A DNA stretch of 64,000 nt, taken from assembly GCA_916048095.2 (NCBI GenBank), contig OU696587.1, positions 2,965,579-3,029,578 on the forward strand, read 5' to 3'. Source of the stretch: Sacculina carcini. Its lineage: Eukaryota > Arthropoda > Thecostraca > Sacculinidae. Position numbers and translations under genes: made by a program. Below are positions 23,289 to 34,090 of the stretch, in pieces. How positions within the stretch are numbered: the stretch's first letter is position 1; the number at the start of each line of letters is the position of its first letter. Under the pieces are notes generated by a model. The model was not told the DNA's origin, made no database searches, and saw only the letters and a list, made by a program, of their open reading frames with translations.

Positions 23289-23720
23289 TGTAGAAAACAA
23301 AAATCTAAATTATATTCCAGACAGGCGCGCGTGGGCATCACCGCCCCACGCGCGCCTACAAGACGTCACACTCCGCAACCGCAGCTCAAACAGGACTCCA
23401 AGCTCACACCGTGACACACGGGAGCACACACACACACACACACACGCACAGTCCTCACCCGCCGCAACAACCAATCAGCGGCGAGCGATTGACCGGCTCG
23501 CCGCCGCGGGACATGCATACTCGACAAACGCATGCACACACACACACACACCGAAACAACTGCACACACTCACCGACACAGCTATACACACTCGCTCACA
23601 CACTCTCACACGCAATATACAATTCAACCATACACGATCACATATAGACACACTAACACGTTCACGCACACACAATCTTTCACACACACACACTCTCTCA
23701 CTGCACACGATCACACCACA
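23289..23720. repeat. LTR 2 of the 22-kb element
   Basis: Matches LTR 1 apart from microsatellite length changes and the hairpin loop at 23486-23496, which reads CGATTGACCGG, the exact reverse complement of the LTR 1 loop. Confidence 0.88.
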
Positions 23721-23725
23721 TAGTT

Positions 23726-24621
23726 ATTTGCTAAAATGACAATCGTGGTTGTTCAAATTTAAAACGAATGTTTTAAAGCAGAGATATTTACGGCATAGTG
23801 ATGGAATAGAACATAAATCGGTTTGAGATGGTGATACGCGGATTCTAGGGGACTTTTCCCAATAATATCAAGTCCAGGTATGACTTCTCTCTAACGTTGT
23901 TTTTTGTCAAGTCATCTCTATCAAAATTTCTGGGCTCGTCCTCGATTATGCTAGTAAGCATGAAAGATGTATCCATGATACGAACAATTATTAAACTGTA
24001 CATTTCGAGATAAGTTTCATAGCTGGCAAGATAGCGTATAAACTATTGAAAATGGATGAAACAAAACCAAGCACACAGCTGCGATTACACGCTTGCTTTA
24101 CGGCTTGTTTTCCACGAAAATTCTCAGCGAACAAAGGAATAGATAAACTCAATTTAAGGTGCCGCGTCTAATTTCGTGAGAGCTTCTATTTCGTGAGAGC
24201 TTCTAGGAGGCTCGTGTTTTTAGCCTACACTTGTGCCATGATTCAGCGTAGTTTTTGCTGCATTCGATACGACGCCGTTTGTGTGTGTACAGCACTCAAA
24301 AGTAGGAGAACAGCATTAATCGCAGCCAATGATCAATCATGCCAGCTAGACGCACGTACCGCTGCTTGCAAGAACCACCCCGCCGTCACGTCAATGCGCC
24401 GCTTTTGTATCACTCGTCGCTGGTGCGTCACCTTGCCGGGCGACTTTTTACAAAATGGCCGCTCGGCTCGAGTGCACCTGTATTGATCATCAACAACACA
24501 TTGTGTACGGTGTGTGTGTGTGTGTGACCGTTGTCCGTGTGTGTGTGTGTGTGTGTGGCGTATTAGCCGTTTGGTTGCCAGGATACAGGATGCAGGTCGC
24601 ACCAACGACTCAACACGCACA

Positions 24622-24662
<41 letters not shown>

Positions 24663-25913
24663 ATGCGGCGACGACGATCAATGACACGCAAACGTGCATA
24701 CACACAGAGTATTCGACGCTCGTTCAATTGCCAGACCAAGTACCACAGCCAGCTATGCTTCCCGCATATATTTGAACACATATATGTATATTTGTTTATT
24801 AACATTATCACACGTATCACAGTTTATTAGAATTGACAGTCTGCAGTTTTCTTGTTAGTCGTCTATAATTGACAGCGGTTTGTGGTTGATGGATTTTATT
24901 TTCAGATCAGCTTCAAGATCTACGTTATAAATGATTATTAATCTATTAGAGTTCTCAAGATTCGAGTCGTCCTGGATATTCAAAATCTGCCATCCTTTTT
25001 GCTATTCACAATCGCGTTGTTCGTTCATATAGCGAACGCACGCAAACAGACAACTAGAGACAAAGCGAAGCATATAAAAAAGTGCGAGTTGTATGTTTTG
25101 TGCAGATTGCCCTGTATCGAGTCGATATATCTGCTCATTGGAATTAGCCGTAGTGCACGAGCAAATGATGGATATATTCACAGACCACGTACACACACAA
25201 ACAAGTGTTACATATATACATATATGCACGACAAGGCTGAGGTCAAGCTCACTAAACAACTGCTGAACGTTTTTAAAATATCGGTGTAGCAAGAACGGAG
25301 AGTGAACCTGAAGTCACTAACTGTCGGCAGCACTCGGCACTCACACACTTGCTCACGCGCACATACAAGCTATACACCTTCGAGGACACAAACACAAACA
25401 TCGACAAACGGTGATATTTATATGTAGAGACTACACGTGACATTGATATGGCATGTTACAGGGTCGGGGTTTTGATATAGCATGTTGTGTGAGTGCGTAT
25501 GTCGCTCTACTTTGTTGTTTGACTGAGTGTAGCCCGAGATTGCAGAACGTCGGCCCGGATTTACTGTGTACAAACAACACAGCGGAGCAAGCGCCGCTTT
25601 GTTCAGTTTTGAGTAGAATACAAATGACAAGGCTGGAATCAATATACAATGCCCCAGACATACTAGAGGCTGTGATAGTTGGCGTACGGCTGTTTGTGGT
25701 GTTTTGTCTTCGAATCTTGGTAGTCCAATTACGATACCACAAGAGCACAAACGAGATCAATCATAGTTCCACTTGCAGCTGTATTTCCGCCGCTCTAATG
25801 ACGCCCAATGTTAGTGTTGGTTAAGTACCTAATCATTTCTTTATGAACAAACAGCTAAAACGTTCTCGACTTCGTGCACTCATACGCTGTGTCTTTTCCC
25901 AGTTCTAAGTATT
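23726..25913. other. intergenic stretch with CA arrays
   Basis: (GT)n at about 24508-24556 and (CA)n at about 24619-24659. No supported gene. The right end is presumably the 3' untranslated region of APP (minus strand). Confidence 0.4.
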
Positions 25914-27872
25914 TTACTTGTCATAGTACTTGTATGTGGGGTTTTCATAGCCGTTAACTTGCAGGTGATCCAGATGATGAGCTTCCCCCACGTGCACCGG
26001 TTGATCCACTTCAATGAATCCGTGGTGCTGCGGACTGTGACGACGCCTCACCGTCATTGCGACCACCACCACCACGACGACCACACCCAGGGCCGCCAGG
26101 CCGACACCTAGGTAAAAACCGCGGCCGTACCGAGTATGGTGCACGCTGACGCGGTATGTACCTGTCTGGCTAAGCGCTAGCGGTCGCGAATGCGATGTCA
26201 CGTGTTCAGAGTGACCGGCCGGAGCAGTGTGAACTTCGATACTTACCGAATCGGCGGAGAGGTGCATTTGATCGTCTTGCATAATATGGGGTGGAGGTGG
26301 TGTGTTTGGTACCTCGGCATTCGGCATCTCTGGTGTCTTGATATTGTCCCCGGGCGTTGTGGCCGCGTCGTTGATACGCGTAGTGACGGCGCTGGTTATG
26401 GTAGTTGCACTCGCTGTGCTTGTCTTGGAGTGGTAGGGTGAGGTTTGCAGGTCAACTGGTACGGAGTCACGGCGCTCAAGGCGTCCGAGTTGTTGAGTTA
26501 TCTCGGGCATGATCATGAACTTGACTTGTGGAAAGCGATCTAAGCGTTTGATACTCTGATCTACGATGCGCTCCACCTCATGAAGATGGTCAATGGTAGC
26601 CTGACGCTCGGAGTTTGCCTGCTCAGGTTGGGACGTTTTCAAATGCTGATAGTGTGAAATAGTGTGGTGACGATCACGGTATAGCGAACGAAGCAACTTT
26701 CGAAGACAGCGGTGAACAGTTGCTGGTGTAGGCGTGGGAGCACTAAGTGAGCGATTGTAGCATGCCATACTATCACGCTTAAGATTTTCTACATGTGCCG
26801 TCATCCTCTGCTGATGCAAAGAGCGTAGACGGTACTTTTCCGATGTATCGCGGCTCTTTAGAATGTTGACCAGCTTTTGGAAGCGATCGGTCATTTTCAC
26901 TTTGAACTCGTCGGCTTTATTGTTGTTGGTCTTTTTGAGCGTCTGATAGTGTTTCTCCAGTTCGTTCCATTCATTCATTATCTTTGCACTTTTATCACGA
27001 TAAGACGATCCCAGTCTTCTTATCGCGCCCTTATAAGCATCGTGCTCTATCCGTGGGTCAAACTTGGTGTAGTATGGATCACGTGTTCCTGTGTCCAAGA
27101 CATCAGCTTCGATATCGTCAACCTCGTCTTCAATGTCTTCCTCTTCTTCGTTTTCGTCATCGAAAACATCCTCGTCGTCATCGTCGTATTCTTCAAACAG
27201 TTCATCGTCATCCAGAATGTCGGCCAGGTCGAAGTCGCTGTCGAGTGTGGCGTCAGATTGTCTGAATGGGCAGCACTCGAAGTCAACGCCGGTGAAGACG
27301 TCTGCACCGCAAGGATATACCGGAAACAATGAGGTCAAACTCATTGAACGCTTCTGACAAGTGTTGAAGGCTTCAGAGCGCCATTGCTGCTTGTTCCAGC
27401 ACCTGGATGCGTTGCTGATCTGGTCCGACTGGCACGAGTGCTCGTCAGATTTACCTGCCTTGTCGCCCTGGTCGCGATGTCCGTCAGATCGGTCAGAGGA
27501 CGCCTCGGTTGTGAGACACTCGTACGGCCGTACCCACACCGACTCGCTGCACGCTCCCAGATCCACCTGACACCAAGAGTCAACCAGCACGCCGTCGGGT
27601 GCTTGGCGAACACGTACCACGTCAACGCCTGGGTAGACACGCCGGCAAAAGTCAGCAATATCGTCGGGATCGTGAAGACATCCGCCGGTGAACTGCAGGT
27701 CGCTAACCCAGCGGCCGGCGGCGTCCACGTACTGGTTATGGTAGACAGTGTCGCGATCACACAGCATGGCCACACGGCGGTCCGGCTTGCCGGCTGCGGA
27801 GGCCGTGGCAGCGATACAGCACGCTGCCGCGACCCACCCGAGCAGACGCAACGCTGCCACGTGGCTGCTCAT
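25914..27872 (-). CDS. amyloid precursor protein (APP/APL) homologue, single exon
   Basis: 652 residues from the ATG at 27872. I prefer it to an in-frame start at 28142 because it opens a signal peptide (LLGWVAAACCIAATASA). Order of parts: E1 growth-factor-like domain (about 37-120), copper-binding subdomain (about 172-203, ending PCGADVFTGVDFECCPF), acidic Asp/Glu stretch (about 205-258), helical E2 domain (about 265-460), Thr/Pro-rich juxtamembrane region, one transmembrane helix with a run of nine valines (about 586-608), and a 44-residue tail with HHGFIEVD and YENPTY (642-647). The YENPTY motif is known to bind PTB-domain adaptors such as Fe65 and Mint. No Kunitz domain is present and the A-beta region is not conserved. 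The Thr of the tail's vertebrate TPEE motif is absent. The frame has no intron. Confidence 0.96.
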   Translation of the reverse strand: MSSHVAALRLLGWVAAACCIAATASAAGKPDRRVAMLCDRDTVYHNQYVDAAGRWVSDLQFTGGCLHDPDDIADFCRRVYPGVDVVRVRQAPDGVLVDSWCQVDLGACSESVWVRPYECLTTEASSDRSDGHRDQGDKAGKSDEHSCQSDQISNASRCWNKQQWRSEAFNTCQKRSMSLTSLFPVYPCGADVFTGVDFECCPFRQSDATLDSDFDLADILDDDELFEEYDDDDEDVFDDENEEEEDIEDEVDDIEADVLDTGTRDPYYTKFDPRIEHDAYKGAIRRLGSSYRDKSAKIMNEWNELEKHYQTLKKTNNNKADEFKVKMTDRFQKLVNILKSRDTSEKYRLRSLHQQRMTAHVENLKRDSMACYNRSLSAPTPTPATVHRCLRKLLRSLYRDRHHTISHYQHLKTSQPEQANSERQATIDHLHEVERIVDQSIKRLDRFPQVKFMIMPEITQQLGRLERRDSVPVDLQTSPYHSKTSTASATTITSAVTTRINDAATTPGDNIKTPEMPNAEVPNTPPPPHIMQDDQMHLSADSVSIEVHTAPAGHSEHVTSHSRPLALSQTGTYRVSVHHTRYGRGFYLGVGLAALGVVVVVVVVAMTVRRRHSPQHHGFIEVDQPVHVGEAHHLDHLQVNGYENPTYKYYDK

Positions 27873-28142
27873 GATGACTGCGGTGCAGTGTGGTCGACAC
27901 AGACACTCCGGTGCCAGCTGCCCCACACACACCAACTGCCCTTGCTTCACGCCAGTGTCCGATGCTGTCACTGCGCGCACGCGAACACACGCACAAGCAG
28001 ACACGCAGTGCGTGCCTGGACTCATCGATCGACGCAGACGCACCGACGCAGCAGATTCTGTAATATGTTCACGCGTGCCCACACGCGCTTGCACTTGCCA
28101 TATCACATGCCTGGATGAATCTCCAGCAAATTTAATATACAC

Positions 28143-29000
28143 ACACGTATACGTATATATATATACGTGTGTATGGGGTAGTATGGTGTATGATGCGTCG
28201 ATGTCCGCTTTGATATACGTGCATCGTTATCCGGGCACCAAGGAAGTGGATCAAAAACACACGGAAAGAATAGTCTACATTGCCAGGTCGAACAATCAGG
28301 GGCGTTATATCTTGCCATTTTTGCACTTGTCACATTGCATATAACGCAGGACTGCTTGTATGTGCAAGCATTAAGAATCAATGAATTTATGAAATGTCAT
28401 CCGCCCAGAGCAGCTTCTCCAGCCCTCATCAATTGCAGTCACCTTGCTCCGCCGTTGAAATCCACACGAGACATCATTTCACCAATATCCGTACCACCGA
28501 CTCTTGACTGTTTTGATTTTGCCGGCTTTGGTACTTTGCCAATTGACGCGTGCGGATGCTCAGACACGCACAGACAGTCAATTGCACCGAGCTAGTCAAT
28601 GACGTTCATTGACTTCAATGAGTGTGGCACGAGTGCAATTCAAACTCTTTCTTGGATGGCCACTTTCCCTGATGACCGTGAGTCTTGAGCGTATCACCGA
28701 GCAATTCGGAATGAACGTTCATTTTGGTGAATGCACTATTAAAGCATATGCTTTCACATTTGGGCAGTACGTATTCTGATTGGCTCGTGCATCGTGGTTC
28801 TTGCAGTGGATTATTATTCGGATGGAGGAATGAGTGTTTGAGATTTCTCTTGTGAGATGTTGATGCGCTCGAACTGCAATTGTCATTTGATTAAATTGTT
28901 ATGGCATAGCTAGAGGATCTGCTGTATGGATAGGTATGAAAATTTGTCATTCTCCATTTTACTAAATATATGTCATGTGATCAGTTACGAAGGACTCAGA
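28143..29000. other. 5' flank of APP
   Basis: Begins with a 40-base alternating AC/TA palindrome (about 28140-28175, ACACGTATACGTATATATAT). No other gene is seen. Confidence 0.4.
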
Positions 29001-30435
29001 CAGTGGCGGCGCCAAGGGTGGCCTTGGGGGACTGCGGCCCTCCAAAAATGTGCCAAGTCTTCTCTAAGCCCGCCAGTAATCATGACTATGAACATTTGGG
29101 GTGCAGTTGCTCATGTTTCTTAGGGTAACCATACGTCCTCTTTTTTCCCGGGCACGTGCTCGTTTTGGGGGATGTCCGGATTCTTTTTGTAAAATCACTC
29201 AAATGTTCAGAGTTTGTATAGTCAGAGTAGTTAAATTCGATATGTTCCCGCTGTGAGTGTAAAATGGTTTCGTCCGTGTCTGAAAAACGTCAATCAAAAC
29301 ATTGGTCTGTGGCGTTTGGGTTGCCACGGAACAACACAAGTTAACAACGTGAGTGCTATGGACCGACTGTATTTACAAGCCATAACAGGACAGGACGATC
29401 GGACACTCGTACAAACAAGCTCACGCACACATACTTCTACAATACATACACAATGACACGGACAAACATGACACACAGACATACAGACAAACAGGCGTAC
29501 ACACAGCTGGTAGGGTCACGCGGTGGCGCGAGACGAAATTCGTGTGGCACCACACGACTCCCCCACCAGAAGCGGAGCGGTATTTTCGTAGACATCGCAA
29601 TATGCTGGCGTGTCATACTGCACTGCAGCACGAGGCCAAGTGAATTTGGAACAATTGAGTCGACCTCGTGCTGCACAGTTGGTGGCGAAGTTCGGAGATT
29701 ATTGCAGAAACTGCATCCAGCAAGAAGACGAGGCAATATTCTTCAGTTGTCTTCCTGCTGCTGCAGACGTTTGCTTGTCGGTGATTTTACGTCCGGCGTC
29801 CGTAGGAGAAAATCGACGGAGTAGGGCACCGGGCGGAGTCGGTCCTGGATGGTGTGATGCTGGTGCGTCTGGTCAGCAACTGATGGTGCCTCGCTCTTAG
29901 CGAGACACAGAAGACTGCGACACAGACGGATTGGGATGCGCAGGTAGACGAAATGCAACAAACTAGGCGCAGATGAATTGTCGAAATAATTTCACTTAGC
30001 ATCACACCATCCTCACTCGGGGCACCAGTGTGGCGTTTGGGTTGCCACGGAACAACACAAGTTAACAACGTGAGTGCTATGGACCGACTGTGTTTACAAG
30101 CCATAACAGGACAGGACGATCGGAGACACGTACAAACAAGCTCACGCACACATGCTCCTACAATACATACACAATGACACGGACAAACATGACACACAGA
30201 CATACAGACAAACAGGCGTACACACAGCTGGTAGGGTCACGAGGTGGCGCGAGACGAAATTCGTGTGGCACCACAGGTCTATAAAAACGTAAATTTTTGA
30301 ATAAAATGCACAATTTTTCGTGCGCATGCAAGTGTCCAAATTTTAGAGATTCGGATACGGTCATCCTGTTTCGCCAAGCCGCCATATCTTTTTCCTCAGC
30401 CTCCCTCCACTGGAAAAATCCTGGCACCGCCACTA
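29001..30435. mobile_element. hAT-type MITE (CAGTGGCGGCGCC family) interrupted by a TRIM
   Basis: The left end CAGTGGCGGCGCCAAGG and the right end AAAAATCCTGGCACCGCCACTA are inverted. The flanks GACTCAGA (28993-29000) and GACTCATG (30436-30443) match at 6 of 8 positions. Removing the nested LTR element leaves about 463 bases. Confidence 0.65.
29308..30275 (-). mobile_element. TRIM-like miniature LTR retrotransposon (968 bp)
   Basis: Terminal direct repeats of about 248 bases (29308-29555 and 30029-30275) begin TGTGGCGTTTGGG and end GTGTGGCACCACA. The flanking 4-base duplication GGTC is at 29304-29307 and 30276-30279. Next to the high LTR, on the minus strand, is a primer-binding-site-like TGGTGCCCCGAGTGAGG one base after the LTR end. 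Next to the low LTR is a purine tract CTGGTGGGGGAGTCG. Both fix minus orientation. The 473-base interior has no recognised gag or pol domain. The LTRs differ at roughly 6 positions. Confidence 0.85.
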
Positions 30436-30443
30436 GACTCATG

Positions 30444-31707
30444 TCACTGGTCTTGGTCGTTTGTTATGTATTCGCTCCGGGAGACACAAATGTTCGGAAC
30501 ACAAATGATTGCTTAGGCTCTTAGCTTCTGATCCTCTTTTAGCTGTAGCGAACCATTATTTTTTTATGGCGCTGGGACCGAATTGCCTTTCACACTCCCT
30601 TAATTACGCCTAATTACTGCTAAATTAAGTTGTTACTGTATTAAGTTCTTTACTGACGAAATGCACCACACCGTTCAAAATCGAATAGGACGGAGATATA
30701 ATCCATGAATAAGAAAGGAAATATCGTCAAGTGCAACCAGTTGCAAACGCGGTGTATAGTCTTTCCGAAGAGATTCGCATGTTTCGATCATAGAACGCGG
30801 GTGTTTTCAATAGCCATTTATGAGTGCAGTTGCCCGTGTCGTCCATCACATCGCACCTAGCACGTTCCAGAAACAGAGGATGTACACGGTTAGCGAAAGA
30901 CGTGGAGAGATTGTGTGGTAAACCGCACCTGAGACGACAAACTGAGACCTCGCATGGTGAAGCAGCAGCGAGTCAATGCCGGGCTAGATGGAAATGTGAT
31001 GCGGACTGGTGCAGCATAACTTTAAGTTGGAGTATATTCATTGAGAAACAAGTCGATAATATCAACTTTCAGGAAGCTGGCATAATTGAAGAAATTCCTT
31101 TTTATGTGAAACAAAAATGGGCTTTCCAGTGTGCTCTTTGCCGTGATGCACTAGTTACGAACGGGCACATAGTCGCACATTCGAGCAAAAAGGTGGTGAT
31201 TTGATACGTATGGATGGCAATGTAAGGATAATCGTCTGCATGAAACAACAACCTCACAAGATATTCTCTGTTAACCATAGCGGACGCCTAGATATGCCTG
31301 TGGATGAGCGTGAGTCAGTTATACACGAAACTGTAAACGCTAGTGTTCGCGTGTCTGTTTTGCATGATAGGAGGGAGCGGCATTGCATGTGAGGAGTGCT
31401 ACTACCTGTAATGTACTGAGCATCGCTATTGTCCGCTTCTCGTGAAATCTGAGTGTGTGCTCTGCATATTAGCGTACCCAGTGGCCCAACAGCGAAGAGA
31501 GCGAGTCAAATACGCAACGCGTGAACATGTGAGCGAGTCGTTGGCGTATCGCACAGGATCCAAACATTTAGGTGTGCCTCAGTTGTTGTCTCTTTGGGGC
31601 AGGATGCGGTAGGGCAGACTAGTGACAACTTAGCACGGCATTATTGTGAATACCGAGCATTATATGAAGTCTGTGCGGCTCCAATTTCTACAGTCGTCAC
31701 CAAGATA
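30444..31707. other. intergenic stretch upstream of the LIM gene
   Basis: An open frame at 30824-31204 matches nothing I know. A pyrimidine-rich run ending in AG (TTGTTGTCTCTTTGGGGCAG, about 31582-31601) in front of the LIM frame could be a splice acceptor from an upstream exon. Confidence 0.35.
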
Positions 31708-32940
31708 ATGCATACAGCCACTGGTGATACGAATCCTCCGCTGACGCAGTGGTCGACCACTCCTGCATCCGGATGTCGGCGCACGAGCCGTGCGCAAGAT
31801 ACCATTGATGACACCATTTCGGACAACTCAACGAACTTTGTTACGCCCATCCAACACAGGTTCACGGTAAAATTGACGCCAGCCACACGATTGCAGCCGC
31901 AAATATCGCCGCAATGGCGCTCGCTTAGTCAGTGCGACCAGCAGCAGATGCTAGCGCCAACATGTGCCGACTCCAGTTGTAGCATGACAGAGCTGTGCTA
32001 CGGGTCATCGAAGCGCAGTCCGTCTTCTACCACCGTCGATAACGTATCGAGCTCTTCGCTCAACGACCTGCCCAGTGCAACTCGACGGTGGAACTTTGCG
32101 AGCAGTCTTAAGAATTCGTCACTGACCATGTTCTCGAGGTCTACGTCCACCAAGTCGTCTCTGCCTAAGAGGACAGACAGTCTCCGCTCCAGTTTCAGGG
32201 CACCGCGTTTCGGTCGAAATGTGTCACTCAATACATCAGCCGAGAGAGCCAAGGTCCAGACTATAGCGCAGACATTCGGTACTCCAGTACAGCACAGCAC
32301 ATCCGGTACAGTACAGCGCATTGAACGTATGACCAAGACACGTATTTGTGAAGCCCGCACTCCACAATCTAGTATCGAAGGATCGTCGCTCGATAAAAAT
32401 GCCGCTGGGTCCGACGCCGCCGTCAAGCACGGGTCTACATCGCTGTCAACAGCAAAGAAAAGCCAGCTTGACGAACGGCAATCCTTCAAGCCAAAGATGA
32501 CGGTTCACCGAGGCGTACAACACCAACCCACTTCAGCATGTCTCGTGTCGCCGATCTGTGCCGCATGCGACCTGCCTATCTACCAAGGCACATGCCGCCG
32601 CACGGGTCACACGTATTGGCACAACGAGCACCTGCAGTGTGGCCGTTGTTCCGTTACCATCGCCAATGGGTGCCGGTTGCTCCTGCTACACTCCACGGCG
32701 CTGTGTGACCGCTGTTGGCCTCACGCGTTGGTTGGCAACTGCAACGGCTGCGGTAAACAGATCGAGGCGACAACAGCTCACGCGTCTCACAGAGGAAGAC
32801 GTTGGCACGTGGGCTGTTTCAGATGTATTTTGTGTCACCAAAGTCTGATTGGAAGAAGCTTTCATGCAGCCGGCGTTGGCGACAAGTTAATCTGTTCGAC
32901 GTGCGTTTCGCAAGGTGTCACCAACACGGAAAAAAGGTAG
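31708..32940 (+). CDS. two-LIM-domain protein
   Basis: 410 residues from the first ATG in frame. The frame is open upstream to about 31594 without an ATG, so a further 5' exon is possible. Residues 1-280 are Ser/Thr-rich and probably disordered. LIM1 (284-336) has ligands C284, C287, H305, H308, C311, C314, C333 and C336. The fourth ligand is His (WHNEHLQC), as in the middle LIM domain of Prickle/Testin proteins. LIM2 (345-399) is canonical: C345, C348, H367, C370, C373, C376, C396, C399, with SLIGRSF. LIM domains are paired zinc fingers for protein contacts, often at adhesion or cytoskeletal sites. There is no PET or homeodomain. A Prickle/Testin- or FHL-related scaffold is my inference. An AATAAA lies at about 33233. 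Confidence 0.8.
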   Translation: MHTATGDTNPPLTQWSTTPASGCRRTSRAQDTIDDTISDNSTNFVTPIQHRFTVKLTPATRLQPQISPQWRSLSQCDQQQMLAPTCADSSCSMTELCYGSSKRSPSSTTVDNVSSSSLNDLPSATRRWNFASSLKNSSLTMFSRSTSTKSSLPKRTDSLRSSFRAPRFGRNVSLNTSAERAKVQTIAQTFGTPVQHSTSGTVQRIERMTKTRICEARTPQSSIEGSSLDKNAAGSDAAVKHGSTSLSTAKKSQLDERQSFKPKMTVHRGVQHQPTSACLVSPICAACDLPIYQGTCRRTGHTYWHNEHLQCGRCSVTIANGCRLLLLHSTALCDRCWPHALVGNCNGCGKQIEATTAHASHRGRRWHVGCFRCILCHQSLIGRSFHAAGVGDKLICSTCVSQGVTNTEKR

Positions 32941-34090
32941 AAATCGTAGTCGCCTTGCCAAGTGGTGACTGAAACCAGCTGACTTACACTCGCCAGAATA
33001 CTCGCTAATGGAGTCCGGAAACGCATGTCTACCCAACGCCAACGGAGAATGTTTACGCTGTCTCCGGCACAAATGAGCTTCATCTCCGTTAATTGATCAA
33101 GTGCCTTAACGTGTCTGGACGGTCCACTTGACCAGCTTGAAATGTGCAGCATGACTTCATGAACATCTCACCTTGTTGGTTTATTATTTAATTTTTATCA
33201 TTACCTGAAATCTCATTTTAACATCGATGAAAAAATAAACAGGAGAGACTGGCATGGACAATAGAAACTTGTCAACATATTGCGCCGCATCTGTCTTTTA
33301 TCAATCAATCGCATCAATCATAATTTGCTCCTTTTGTAGAATACTGTTCCGTAAAATCAAAACCTGCAGAGTAATGCTACTTCATGTTACAAGCATCATT
33401 CTGGATGAACGTTCGATGACATTTGTGCAAATTTCAGAAGTCTAACGAACCAAGTATCCAGTGACAATTAGCTGATGCAATTTTTTGACATTCCGAACTC
33501 TGAAACGTCTCGGGGGTTCGTAGAATTCCAGCTCGTTATCCTCAACTTCAAAGCAGAGAACAGTTGTCTAATATCACTGTTCTAGAGCGCAGATAAAATA
33601 TCCCACAAAACGATTTCCCTCCATGAGGTCATCCAGTCAGGCGCAAATCTTTGGGAGAAGAATTTAGTCACGATTTGTATTGTGACTTCACACTTGCCTC
33701 TATCGACTGTAAATGCATCGTAGTGCTGAGTGAACACTACCACGAGCACTCAGCACACAACAAACGTACCGGTGAGTACTCCAGATTATACACGCCGATA
33801 CCCAAACAGTGGCAATATACACCGACGCAGAGAAGAGACAGTAAATACAGCTCAGTATTCGCTGTGTATGTCGCAAAATACGTTTGCACGGAAATTTTGC
33901 CAAACACCGATGTATCCTCAAACGTTTAATGGAATGAACAAATGAAAAATGAACAAGGCAATGACAGTACACTTAATATCCGATTATATTCACATCAATT
34001 ACCAAACTAAAGATTCTCGAATCACGCTGAATAAAGAATGACACACCGCCGACCTAACATCATAATAACAAAGATCTTACGACACACCCA
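32941..34090. other. convergent intergenic region (LIM gene / BRD8)
   Basis: Contains a candidate polyadenylation signal AATAAA at about 33233 for the LIM gene. No gene, repeat or transposon is recognised otherwise. Confidence 0.4.

Larger units (their letters stand above)
22187..23720 (-). mobile_element. non-autonomous LTR retrotransposon (1534 bp) with 5-bp TSD
   Basis: Two direct repeats of 432 bases (22187-22618 and 23289-23720) begin TGTAGAAAAC and end CACCACA, so they have TG...CA ends. The element is flanked by an exact 5-base duplication TAGTT (22182-22186 and 23721-23725). A purine-rich AGGTGGAGG (read on the minus strand) abuts the low-coordinate LTR, which suggests minus orientation. 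The 670-base interior has no gag or pol motif. It is GC-rich and contains an imperfect internal duplication (GTGCTGAAGAGCACCGG and related). Open frames in it are Pro/Ser/Thr-rich and unassigned. The LTRs are otherwise nearly identical, so the insertion is young. Confidence 0.88.

Noticed and set aside
30824-31204. 126-codon frame upstream of the LIM gene
   Set aside because: No conserved domain, no clear ATG context or splice link; treated as chance.
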